DNA from: an uncultured Flavobacterium sp.
GTDB lineage: Bacteria; Bacteroidota; Bacteroidia; Flavobacteriales; Flavobacteriaceae
Assembly: GCF_946482535.1 (NCBI RefSeq)
Contig: NZ_CAMLRU010000053.1
Coordinates: forward strand, 1-15,027
Direction of reading: 5' to 3'
Length of the DNA stretch: 15,027 bases
This document shows, piece by piece, positions 6,683 to 13,469 of the stretch. Both the position numbers and the translations under genes were made by a program. Below the pieces are notes generated by a model. It searched no databases. It was not told the origin of the DNA and saw only the letters and a program-made list of their open reading frames with translations. Numbering within the stretch: position 1 is the stretch's first letter; each line of letters opens with the position of its first letter.

Positions 6683-7272
6683 TAGTAATATATTTTATGA
6701 TTAACAATCTCCACCTTCTTTTCCTTGGCCATTTTAGATAAAGCGCGAATCACCGTTTCTACCCTCAAGCCGGTGAAGTTGGCAATCTCTTGTCGGGTAA
6801 ACGGAATTTGCTCTTTGCCATTGGAACTTTTCCCTTTTTTGTGGGCATTTAAAAAAGCCAATATCCTAAATTCAGGTTTTTGGTTGATGATGTCTTTTGA
6901 TGTCATGGCTTTGGAATGAATACGCCTCGACATCAGTGTCAAAAATTGTTTTTGTATGGTCGAATATTCTTCCAATATTTTCAAAAACTTGTCTTTTGAC
7001 AATTTCACAACCACACTATCTTGAAAAGCTTCTGCCGTTGAAGGATAACATTCATCAATAAACAAAGGTGGTTCACCAAAACTTTGCCCGGCAGAAAAAT
7101 ACCCTTGGGTAAATTCTTTTCCCTCGTCGTTTGAATTATACATTCGAATACTGCCTTCTATAATTTGATAATAAAAAAGAGCCGTTTCATCTTCACAAAA
7201 AATCATTTCGCCTTTTTTATATTCCTTAGCAATAGCGCCCCAAGTAAAGAGTAAATCTAAGTCTATTTGCAT
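6682..7272 (-). CDS. Crp/Fnr-family transcriptional regulator
   Basis: A 196-aa regulator with an N-terminal cyclic-nucleotide-binding-type beta roll (about 10-100, including GQSFGEPPLF), a dimer helix (about 100-125) and a C-terminal winged helix (about 135-196). The recognition helix RVETVIRALSK keeps Glu172 and Arg176, equivalent to CRP Glu181 and Arg185, but has Val171 where CRP has Arg180. Loss of that arginine fits a half-site TATGA rather than TGTGA. The CRP phosphate-pocket Arg-Ser pair is absent, so cAMP is an unlikely ligand. There is no FNR-like N-terminal Cys set (only Cys26 and Cys75), so an FNR Fe-S cluster is unlikely. Heme or another NO/redox sensor is possible. It overlaps the next gene by one base and has the palindrome 7366-7381 upstream, suggesting autoregulation. 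Confidence 0.92.
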   Translation of the reverse strand: MQIDLDLLFTWGAIAKEYKKGEMIFCEDETALFYYQIIEGSIRMYNSNDEGKEFTQGYFSAGQSFGEPPLFIDECYPSTAEAFQDSVVVKLSKDKFLKILEEYSTIQKQFLTLMSRRIHSKAMTSKDIINQKPEFRILAFLNAHKKGKSSNGKEQIPFTRQEIANFTGLRVETVIRALSKMAKEKKVEIVNHKIYY

Positions 7273-7335
7273 TTTGATTTTGAGTGTTTTAGCCGAAAAA
7301 CTGTCTTCTTATACAGTAAAATCCGCTTTAGGTTA

Positions 7336-7343
7336 CAAAATTA
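7336..7343 (-). promoter_or_regulatory. -7 promoter box of the Crp/Fnr gene
   Basis: The - strand reads TAATTTTG, a perfect TAnnTTTG. It is separated by 22 nt from the left edge of palindrome 7366-7381, which would then be centred at about -41.5 from a start near 7332. The leader would be about 60 nt. Confidence 0.65.
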
Positions 7344-7365
7344 GTTTTTATAAAAATAGACAATA

Positions 7366-7381
7366 TATGACTATAATCATA
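7366..7381. promoter_or_regulatory. Shared Crp/Fnr-type palindrome between divergent promoters (site 4)
   Basis: Perfect TATGA-N6-TCATA in the 143-bp gap between the regulator gene and the copper cassette. It is exactly 22 nt from a perfect TAnnTTTG box on each side (7336-7343 on -, 7404-7411 on +). That is class II activator geometry for both directions, so one bound dimer could switch on the regulator operon and the copper-uptake operon together. Confidence 0.8.
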
Positions 7382-7403
7382 CAATTTACCCCTTTTTAAC
7401 ACC

Positions 7404-7411
7404 TATCTTTG
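7404..7411 (+). promoter_or_regulatory. -7 promoter box of the copper cassette
   Basis: TATCTTTG, a perfect TAnnTTTG, starts 22 nt after palindrome 7366-7381 and ends 4 nt before the ATG at 7416. The predicted transcription start (about 7415) practically coincides with the start codon, so the message may be leaderless. No TTG-type -33 box is seen, in keeping with activator dependence. Confidence 0.65.
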
Positions 7412-7415
7412 TCCC

Positions 7416-7790
7416 ATGAAAAAGTTAGTAATCATAGTCGCGCTGGTCATGTTCCTCAAACCGATACTTCCGGTGGCCGACTATATCATTAACTATGATT
7501 ACATTGCAAAAGTGCTCTGCGAAAACAAAGCCAAACCCGAATTAAAGTGTAACGGGAAATGTCAATTGATGAAAGAATTGGCCAAAGCAGCCGAACAGGA
7601 AAAACCCATTGCGCCTTCCAAAAAAATACAAGTTCAAGAAACCGAAGTGTTGTTTTTTCAGGGGATAAAACCACTCATCACCGAACAATCTTATTTTCAG
7701 CATAAAAATGCTATTGGTGACCACTACGCCAATCTTTACTTTCACTTAGCGTGTGGCTCCGCTTTCCATCCGCCTACCTTTTTGGCTTAA
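7416..7790 (+). CDS. Small membrane-anchored Cys-containing protein of unknown function, first gene of copper cassette
   Basis: A 124-aa protein with an N-terminal hydrophobic segment (residues 3-20) that is either a signal peptide or an anchor. A short motif follows, LCENKAKPELKCNGKC, with Cys35, Cys45 and Cys49. The C-terminus has Cys113 and ends HPPTFLA. The CNGKC motif and the HPP ending look like a small family I have seen near metal-related genes in Bacteroidota, but I know no experimental function. The cysteines and the downstream Met/His lipoprotein and OprC-like receptor suggest periplasmic copper binding or handling. The ATG at 7416 is favoured because MKKLVII begins a normal signal segment; it sits only 4 nt after a -7 box, so it may be read from a leaderless message. 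Confidence 0.75.
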   Translation: MKKLVIIVALVMFLKPILPVADYIINYDYIAKVLCENKAKPELKCNGKCQLMKELAKAAEQEKPIAPSKKIQVQETEVLFFQGIKPLITEQSYFQHKNAIGDHYANLYFHLACGSAFHPPTFLA

Positions 7791-7847
7791 CAAGTTAATT
7801 TTTATCAATCTAAATCAGGTTGACCGGACGCTTCATGTCCAAACAGT

Positions 7848-7865
7848 ATTGGAAAAACTTCCAAT
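7848..7865. repeat. Short perfect inverted repeat in the 7791-7894 gap
   Basis: ATTGGAA-AAAC-TTCCAAT, a 7-bp stem with a 4-nt loop, about 30 nt before the lipoprotein ATG. It has no T-tract, so it is not a terminator. It could be an mRNA structure or a protein site. The gap shows no clear promoter box, so the lipoprotein gene is probably read from the 7404 promoter. Confidence 0.4.
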
Positions 7866-7894
7866 CAAATCTTTACTATCTAAAATTTACAACA

Positions 7895-8749
7895 ATGAAA
7901 ACCTTATTAAAATATACGCTTGCCTTATTCTTATTGGCCTCAACTACAATCTTTACTGCTTGCTCTTCTGATGATGACAGCACCCCAACCGATGAATTAG
8001 CCGGAATCACCAAATTCAAAGAATTCACTAATGATAATCACACTATCGAATTGTACTCACACGCCGGAAGTCTGGAACAAGGCTACAACGAAATTTCCCT
8101 CCGCATCAAAGACAACACTACCGGTGAGTATGTAAAAAATGCCGAAGTAACTTGGATGCCCATCATGCACATGGCCATGATGAACCACTCTTGTCCTAAA
8201 TCGACTATAGAAAAAGTAACGCCTAACGGCACTTTATACGAAGGCTACATTGTATTCCAAATGGCCCAAAACGACACCGAATATTGGGACTTAAAAGTGG
8301 ATTATACCATTAACGGTACCGCTTATTCCGCAACTTCTGTAATAGATGTTCCGGCTTCTGTAGAACGCAGGGTAAACTCTTTCATGGGCACAGACGGTTC
8401 ACGTTATATCATAGCTTATGCCGAACCACACCACCCAAAAGTGGCCGTAAACGATGTGGTTTTTGGCGTATGGAAAATGCAAGACATGATGAACTTCCCG
8501 GTAGTAGATGGTTACACCGTAAAAATCGACCCGAGAATGCCAAGCATGGGCAACCACAGCTCGCCTAATAATGTGGATGCTACCCAAAAAGTAAGCGGTG
8601 GTTTATACGAAGGCAAACTGTCCCTAACCATGACCGGTTACTGGAAAATCAACCTACAACTCTTGAACGCCGAAGGCACTGTTTTAAAAGGAGAAGCCAT
8701 CACTGATACGGTTACCGAAAGCAGCATTTTCTTCGAACTCGAATTCTAA
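7895..8749 (+). CDS. Met/His-rich lipoprotein with duplicated FixH/YtkA-like unit, probable copper binding
   Basis: A 284-aa lipoprotein. The ATG at 7895 was chosen because MKTLLKYTLALFLLASTTIFTAC is a clean lipoprotein signal (Cys23); an upstream in-frame ATG at 7820 would only add an unlikely extension. Two similar units are visible. The first has WMPIMHMAMMNHSCP at 87-101, then GTLYEG and YWDLKV. The second has RMPSMGNHSSP at 214-224, then GGLYEG and YWKINL. This MP-x-M-x(n)-HS-x-P plus LYEG plus YW pattern resembles FixH/YtkA-like domains, some of which bind copper. Clustered Met and His residues support a Cu(I) site in the periplasmic domain. The next gene encodes an OprC/NosA-like receptor, so the lipoprotein may pass copper on from it or store it. 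Function is inferred. Confidence 0.75.
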   Translation: MKTLLKYTLALFLLASTTIFTACSSDDDSTPTDELAGITKFKEFTNDNHTIELYSHAGSLEQGYNEISLRIKDNTTGEYVKNAEVTWMPIMHMAMMNHSCPKSTIEKVTPNGTLYEGYIVFQMAQNDTEYWDLKVDYTINGTAYSATSVIDVPASVERRVNSFMGTDGSRYIIAYAEPHHPKVAVNDVVFGVWKMQDMMNFPVVDGYTVKIDPRMPSMGNHSSPNNVDATQKVSGGLYEGKLSLTMTGYWKINLQLLNAEGTVLKGEAITDTVTESSIFFELEF

Positions 8750-8760
8750 AATCCACTCAA

Positions 8761-8794
8761 AAAAGGTCTTGCTTTACAACGAGTGAGACCTTTT
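8761..8794 (+). terminator. Terminator-like hairpin between the lipoprotein and receptor genes
   Basis: AAAAGGTCT (8761-8769) pairs with AGACCTTTT (8786-8794), followed by AAATCTTATT. It lies 11 nt after the lipoprotein stop and 13 nt before the receptor ATG. It may partly terminate transcription and lower receptor expression relative to the upstream genes. Confidence 0.55.
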
Positions 8795-8807
8795 AAATCT
8801 TATTGTG

Positions 8808-10793
8808 ATGAAAAATCTAATCCTATTGCTGTTGTGCAGTGGCTTCGTTTCCTATGCCCAAGAAGTCAAAGATTCTCTGGTGCCCAAAGATTTAAAAGAA
8901 GTCATCGTCATCGGCAAAAAAACCCAAATCCACGAAAAACAAAGCAAGTCGCTGGCTTCAATCGATGAGTTTCTCGATAAAGGAAGTAAAGTCGACTTAG
9001 TCAAACGCGGCGCTTATGCTTGGGAACCGTTAATCAACAGCATGGCCACCGAACGGACCCTTATCACCATCGACGGGATGCGCATTTTTGGGGCTTGTAC
9101 CGATAAAATGGATCCGATAACTTCTTATGTTGAAGTCTCTAATTTATCCGAAGCCAACGTTCACTCCGGCCAACAAGGCGCTTGTTTTGGTTCTACCATT
9201 GGCGGCGCCATCGATTTAAAACGAAGCCAAACCCACTTAGGTACCCAAAAATGGGATTTCGCCCTAAACACCGGTTTTGAAACCAACAACCGTCAAAAAA
9301 TAATTGGTTCATCGGTCAATTATGCCGACAGCACTTATTACGTCGACACCGATATAATGTTCCGCGAAGCCGATAATTATGCAGCCGGAAACGACAAAGA
9401 AATTTTGTATTCCCAATTCCGAAAACTGAATGTATCGGGTACAGCGGGTTTTAAGTTCTTAACCAACAAACTACTCGAGGCTTCGGTCATTTACGACAAA
9501 GCTACTGATGTGGGCTATCCGGCCTTGCCGATGGATGTGTCTTTGGCGGAAGCGCTGATTACATCGCTGAAATATGTCGTGGTTCCGAAATCAACTTTAC
9601 TCAAAGATTGGGAAACCAAAGTCTATTTCAACACCATCACGCACCGCATGGATGATACCACTCGCCCATCGGTACCCATTCACATGGACATGCCCGGCTG
9701 GAGCAAAACATTCGGACTGTATTCTAAAGTGAACGCGGTAAAAAACAACCACCATTTTTTGGCCAACCTCAATGCCTTTTACAACCAATCGGTAGCCGAA
9801 ATGACCATGTACCCGAATGACCCGAACGAAAACCTAATGTTCATGTACACTTGGCCCGATGTGCGAACTTTTTACACCGGTTTCTTTGCCCAAGACCAAT
9901 GGGTTTTTAATTGTCATTCCGAATTGAAACTATCAGTTTCTGCCGGAACTCATACCAATGATGTGGCCAGTGATTTTGGCTTGCAAAGTCTGCAAATATT
10001 CTATCCCGAAATGTCCCGACAAAAAACGCGCTTCCTCAAAAGCATAGCCGCCAATTACAGCTACCACAAAAAGGATTGGGCCTATGGTTTGGGTTTGGGT
10101 TATGGCGAAAGAGCACCGTCGGTTTCCGAAGGCTATGGGTTTTACTTGTTCAACAGTTCGGACCGTTTTGACTATGTAGGTAACCCGAATTTAAGCAACG
10201 AAAAATCTATCGAAACCAATGTATTCATCGGTTACAAAAAAGAAAAAATCAGTTCTAAAATCACCGCGGCTTATTTTCACATTTACGATTACATCATTGG
10301 CACACCCGATGCTACTTTAATCCCAATGACCATAGGCGCGAGCGGCGTGAAACTATACACCGCTTTGGAGTATGCTACGATTTTTAATGTCGATTGGAAT
10401 TCGGAACTCACCTTAAGTCCAAGTCTGAAATGGAACTTCGGTTTACTCTACAGTTTAGGCAAAGACAGCAACAACAATAACCTTCCGTTAATCAATCCGC
10501 TGAGCTATAAAACCGCTTTAACTTTTACCAAAGCAAAATGCAATGCCACTATAGAAGCCCTCGGAAATGCTGAGCAAACCCAAATTGGTGCTGCTTACGG
10601 CGAAACCAAAACAGCCGATTTTGCCTTACTCAATGCCAACTTTGGTTACAAGTTTGTCTTTTCCGGCAGTCGTTTGTATACCAAAATAGGCGTCGAAAAT
10701 ATACTCGATGCCTATTACACTACCTATTCCGATTGGAACAAAATTCCGCGCATGGGTCGCAATATTTTTATCAACTTAAATTTCAATCTTTAA
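8808..10793 (+). CDS. TonB-dependent outer-membrane copper receptor, OprC/NosA-like
   Basis: A 661-aa outer-membrane receptor (ATG at 8808; the GTG one codon earlier is less likely). The order is signal peptide MKNLILLLLCSGFVSYAQ, TonB-box-like EVIVIG (31-36), plug domain (about 45-140), and a beta barrel ending in INLNFNL with a terminal aromatic-rich strand. The plug contains IDGMRIFGACTDKMDP, which matches OprC/NosA plugs (GCPNRMDP-type). Cys97-x3-Met101 together with His279-x-Met281 forms the CxxxM...HxM pair that binds copper in Pseudomonas OprC; IHMDM at 291-295 is an additional Met/His patch. NosA-type receptors supply copper to nitrous oxide reductase in denitrifiers, fitting the neighbouring NorCB-like genes, although no nosZ is in the window. 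Assignment to copper import is well supported by motifs. Confidence 0.85.
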   Translation: MKNLILLLLCSGFVSYAQEVKDSLVPKDLKEVIVIGKKTQIHEKQSKSLASIDEFLDKGSKVDLVKRGAYAWEPLINSMATERTLITIDGMRIFGACTDKMDPITSYVEVSNLSEANVHSGQQGACFGSTIGGAIDLKRSQTHLGTQKWDFALNTGFETNNRQKIIGSSVNYADSTYYVDTDIMFREADNYAAGNDKEILYSQFRKLNVSGTAGFKFLTNKLLEASVIYDKATDVGYPALPMDVSLAEALITSLKYVVVPKSTLLKDWETKVYFNTITHRMDDTTRPSVPIHMDMPGWSKTFGLYSKVNAVKNNHHFLANLNAFYNQSVAEMTMYPNDPNENLMFMYTWPDVRTFYTGFFAQDQWVFNCHSELKLSVSAGTHTNDVASDFGLQSLQIFYPEMSRQKTRFLKSIAANYSYHKKDWAYGLGLGYGERAPSVSEGYGFYLFNSSDRFDYVGNPNLSNEKSIETNVFIGYKKEKISSKITAAYFHIYDYIIGTPDATLIPMTIGASGVKLYTALEYATIFNVDWNSELTLSPSLKWNFGLLYSLGKDSNNNNLPLINPLSYKTALTFTKAKCNATIEALGNAEQTQIGAAYGETKTADFALLNANFGYKFVFSGSRLYTKIGVENILDAYYTTYSDWNKIPRMGRNIFINLNFNL

Positions 10794-10820
10794 TGCCCTC
10801 ATAACTCAAAGGCATTTTTC
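10792..10820 (+). terminator. Weak terminator after the TonB receptor gene
   Basis: AATGCC (10792-10797) and GGCATT (10811-10816) form a 6-bp stem followed by TTTTC. It starts within the receptor stop codon. The stem is short, so read-through is likely. Confidence 0.4.
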
Positions 10821-10854
10821 ATTACCTTAGCTTTTCAATTCAATCAAAAACTAA

Positions 10855-12867
10855 ATGAGAAATGCAACCCTTACCTTGCTGGCAGCCTTGTTTTTAGCTT
10901 CCTGCAGCCAAAAAGAACTCACTTCGGGTATCAACAAAAAGAATATGGACACGCTGGTAAAACCCGGCGATAACTTTGCGATGTACGTCAACGGTACTTG
11001 GATGAAAACCGCCAAGATTCCGGCCGACAAAGCCTCTTACGGTGCCTTCGACATGCTGTACGACCAATCCCAAAAAGATGTCAAAGCCATCATTGAAGAA
11101 GCCGCCAAAGGCAGCAATGCAGAAGGTTCCGACGAACAAAAAATAGGCGATTACTACGCTTCCTTCATGGACCGCAAGGGTCGTGATGCCAAAGGAATTG
11201 CCCCTATCCAACCCGAATTAAAAGCCATCGACGCTATTGCAACTTACGACGATTTGGCCGCTTATTTCGGAAAAGCCAATCGTGCCGGCTTAGCCATTCC
11301 GTTCTCGGTTTCGGTGATGTCCGATTTTAAAGATCCTACCAAACACACTTTAATCACTTGGCAAGGCGGTTTGGGCTTACCGGAGCGCGAGTATTATTTG
11401 TCCACCGATGCTAAGATGACTGAAATCCGCAAAAAATATGTGACCCACATTGAGAGGATGTTCCAACTGACCAATATGCCTAATGCTATGGAAAGTGCGG
11501 CCAAAATCATGGCTTTGGAAACCGCTTTGGCTACCCAACACATGAAAAAAGAGGACACGCGTGACATAGTAAAATTGTACAATGCCTATGCGGTGAAAGA
11601 CTTAAAAACCTTGATGCCCGATTTCAACTGGACAGCCATGCTCAAAAATGCCGGAGTTGACAAAGAGCAAAAGTTAGTGGTAACTCAGGTAGCCTACACC
11701 AAAAGCTTGAACAACCTCATCAAAAACACCCCTATCGACACTTGGAAAACCTATTTAAAATGGGGCGTAATTAACAATTCTGCTGGCTTGTTGACGACCG
11801 AACTCGACAAACAAAACTTTGAGTTTTACGGTAAAAACCTTTACGGTACCGAAACCCAACAAGAAGATTGGAAACGCGCCGTAGAAACCGTTAACGGTGG
11901 TTTAGGAGAAATCGTAGGGAAAGTATATGTCAAAAAACACTTCTCCCCCGAAGCCAAAGAACGCATGGTGGGCATGGTGAAAAACCTCTTGAAAGCCTAT
12001 GCCGAAAGCATCAAAAACTTAGACTGGATGAGTGCCGCCACCAAGAAAGAAGCCTTGAAAAAGGTAGATAATTTTATGATTAAAATTGGCTATCCTGATA
12101 AATGGCGCGATTACTCAGCCTTAAAAATTGACAAAAACGATTTATACGGCAACGCCGCCCGCGCGACCGAATTTGAATACAACCGCAACTTGGGCAAACT
12201 GGGCAAACCGGTAGACCGCGCCGAATGGGGCATGAACCCGCAAACCGTAAACGCCTATTACAATCCTTCCTTAAACGAGATTGTATTCCCGGCTGCCATT
12301 TTAAAACCGCCGTTCTTCGATTTGAATGCGGATGATGCCGTAAATTATGGCGGAATCGGAGCCGTAATCGGACACGAAATCGGGCACGGTTTTGACGACC
12401 AAGGCAGCGCTTTCGACGGCACCGGAACCATGAAAAACTGGTGGACACCACAAGACTTAGCGGCCTTTAAAAAGAGAACTTCTGCTTTAGTAGAACAATA
12501 CAACAGCTTCAAAGCCTTCCCGGATTTGAATGTCAACGGTGAGTTTACCCTAGGTGAAAACATAGGCGACTTAGGCGGATTGAGCATAGCCATCAAAGCG
12601 TACAAAGCCACCCTAAACGGCAAAGAAGCCCCAATGATGGACGGCTTTACCGGCATGCAACGCGTCTTCTTAGGATGGGGACAAGTATGGGCCGAGAAAA
12701 TGCGCGAAGAAGCCCTACGCAGTCAAATCGCCTCCGACCCACATTCACCGGCCTTATTCCGAGTAAACGGAACCGTGCGTAACGTCCCGGAATTCTACGA
12801 AGCCTTCAACATCAAACCAACCGACTCACTATACTTAGCACCCGAAAAGCGTGTGAAGATTTGGTAA
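10855..12867 (+). CDS. M13 (neprilysin/PepO-type) zinc metallopeptidase lipoprotein
   Basis: A 670-aa exported peptidase that cleaves short peptides. MRNATLTLLAALFLASC is a lipoprotein signal (Cys17). PGDNFAMYVNGTWM at 37-50 is the M13 N-terminal signature. The catalytic domain has NAYYN at 466-470, the zinc motif HEIGH (His507, Glu508, His511), and GENIGDLGG with Glu568 as third ligand and Asp572. Length and motif order are normal for bacterial M13 enzymes, and all catalytic residues are present. TACCTTAG at 10823-10830, one base from TAnnTTTG, could be its -7 box, so it need not belong to the copper operon. No palindrome of the TATGA type precedes it. A strong terminator follows. Confidence 0.93.
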   Translation: MRNATLTLLAALFLASCSQKELTSGINKKNMDTLVKPGDNFAMYVNGTWMKTAKIPADKASYGAFDMLYDQSQKDVKAIIEEAAKGSNAEGSDEQKIGDYYASFMDRKGRDAKGIAPIQPELKAIDAIATYDDLAAYFGKANRAGLAIPFSVSVMSDFKDPTKHTLITWQGGLGLPEREYYLSTDAKMTEIRKKYVTHIERMFQLTNMPNAMESAAKIMALETALATQHMKKEDTRDIVKLYNAYAVKDLKTLMPDFNWTAMLKNAGVDKEQKLVVTQVAYTKSLNNLIKNTPIDTWKTYLKWGVINNSAGLLTTELDKQNFEFYGKNLYGTETQQEDWKRAVETVNGGLGEIVGKVYVKKHFSPEAKERMVGMVKNLLKAYAESIKNLDWMSAATKKEALKKVDNFMIKIGYPDKWRDYSALKIDKNDLYGNAARATEFEYNRNLGKLGKPVDRAEWGMNPQTVNAYYNPSLNEIVFPAAILKPPFFDLNADDAVNYGGIGAVIGHEIGHGFDDQGSAFDGTGTMKNWWTPQDLAAFKKRTSALVEQYNSFKAFPDLNVNGEFTLGENIGDLGGLSIAIKAYKATLNGKEAPMMDGFTGMQRVFLGWGQVWAEKMREEALRSQIASDPHSPALFRVNGTVRNVPEFYEAFNIKPTDSLYLAPEKRVKIW

Positions 12868-12888
12868 GCAATAAAATAAATGTGATAG

Positions 12889-12917
12889 AAACCCTGACGG
12901 AAACGTTGGGGTTTTTT
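12889..12917 (+). terminator. Rho-independent terminator of the M13 peptidase gene
   Basis: AAACCC (12889-12894) pairs with GGGTTT (12909-12914), with inner CG/CG pairing around a GAAA loop, followed by TTTTTTGTTTT. It begins 21 nt after the peptidase stop. Confidence 0.8.
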
Positions 12918-12944
12918 GTTTTACATATTTAGCCGTAGCCGTCA

Positions 12945-12984
12945 CTTCGAGTGTTTTGAGCTATGCTCAAAATGTATCGAGAAG
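12945..12984. repeat. REP-like extragenic hairpin
   Basis: Core TTTTGAGC-TAT-GCTCAAAA (8-bp perfect stem, 12954-12961 and 12965-12972), flanked by CTTC (12945-12948) and GAAG (12981-12984) with imperfect pairing between. The form resembles dispersed extragenic palindromes of flavobacterial genomes. It lies in the 270-nt gene-free stretch 12868-13137, which otherwise holds the peptidase terminator and the next hairpin. Confidence 0.6.
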
Positions 12985-13016
12985 CTCGCTTTGTCATTCC
13001 ATACCCACAATTTGTC

Positions 13017-13036
13017 ATTCCCGCGTAGGCGGGAAT
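13017..13036. repeat. TTCCCGC/GCGGGAA extragenic hairpin
   Basis: ATTCCCGC-GTAG-GCGGGAAT, a perfect 8-bp GC-rich stem. It is preceded by TTTGTCATTCC, which also occurs at 12990-13000, so the unit appears partly duplicated. Such GTCATTCCCGC palindromes are dispersed repeats in many bacterial genomes. It marks the boundary between the ordinary genes and the AT-rich block to the right. Confidence 0.6.
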
Positions 13037-13137
13037 CCATTGTTCATAAATTCTGCAAATATTAAAGGGTTGTGCTTACGATTGTAGGCTTATAAATCCT
13101 CACAAAAGCTTAAATTAGTAAACTAAACTGTTTAACC

Positions 13138-13404
13138 ATGCCAGAACAAAAAAACAACTCAGGATTTGAATATTGGGATTTCATCGAAAAATATTATCCA
13201 AACTATGACAGCTGTGATAATGTGTTGCTCAGCGATATTCTGACCAGAAAACTACACGGTCAGAAAATCTGCGAAGAAGACGAAGCATACATTGAAGGAT
13301 GGAATGTAAAAGAAGAACTTTTAAAATTAGATACCGAATTGTTTAGAAGGGCATTAGAAAGTTACTTTGATACTATTTTATCAAATAACAAAAACCTTTT
13401 TTAA
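13138..13404 (+). CDS. 88-aa hypothetical protein
   Basis: I do not recognise this protein. It is acidic, without a signal peptide or membrane segment, and rich in aromatic residues near the N-terminus (FEYWDFIEKYYPNYDSC). The C-terminal half (about 50-80) is probably helical. It sits between the repeat region and the NUDIX gene, with a 65-nt gap that contains a perfect -7 box for the NUDIX gene. It is therefore probably a separate transcription unit. TAAATTAG at 13111-13118, one base from TAnnTTTG, is a candidate promoter. Its low-GC codon choice resembles that of the NUDIX and helicase genes to the right rather than the genes to the left. Confidence 0.6.
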   Translation: MPEQKNNSGFEYWDFIEKYYPNYDSCDNVLLSDILTRKLHGQKICEEDEAYIEGWNVKEELLKLDTELFRRALESYFDTILSNNKNLF

Positions 13405-13443
13405 AACTACTATCAACATATTCAAATCACATTCTTTTTTCCA

Positions 13444-13451
13444 TAAATTTG
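13444..13451 (+). promoter_or_regulatory. -7 promoter box of the NUDIX-helicase operon
   Basis: TAAATTTG is a perfect TAnnTTTG, 18 nt before the ATG at 13470. It overlaps the alternative TTG start at 13449, which argues that translation begins at 13470. No TATGA-type palindrome is present. Confidence 0.55.
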
Positions 13452-13469
13452 GGAATTAAGAGTCGTCCA

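Noticed and set aside
6682..7272. Assignment of the regulator as a true FNR with a 4Fe-4S cluster or as cAMP-binding CRP
   Set aside because: Only two cysteines (26 and 75) are present, without the N-terminal cluster, and the Arg-Ser pair that binds cAMP phosphate is missing.
7820..7894. Upstream ATG extension (25 codons) of the Met/His lipoprotein
   Set aside because: It would bury the lipoprotein signal peptide behind a charged, aromatic leader; the ATG at 7895 gives a normal signal and lipobox.
7895..10793. A complete nitrous oxide reductase (nos) cluster suggested by the NosA-like receptor
   Set aside because: No nosZ, nosD, nosF, nosY or nosL-like frame is present in the window; only the copper-uptake part is seen.
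12080..12656. Two - strand frames of about 100-120 codons inside the M13 peptidase gene
   Set aside because: One is Arg-rich and both lie opposite the conserved catalytic region including HEIGH; they are reading-frame shadows.
12945..13036. CRISPR array or tRNA in the repeat-containing gap
   Set aside because: The palindromes are different from each other, not regularly spaced, and no cloverleaf with a TTC-arm can be drawn.
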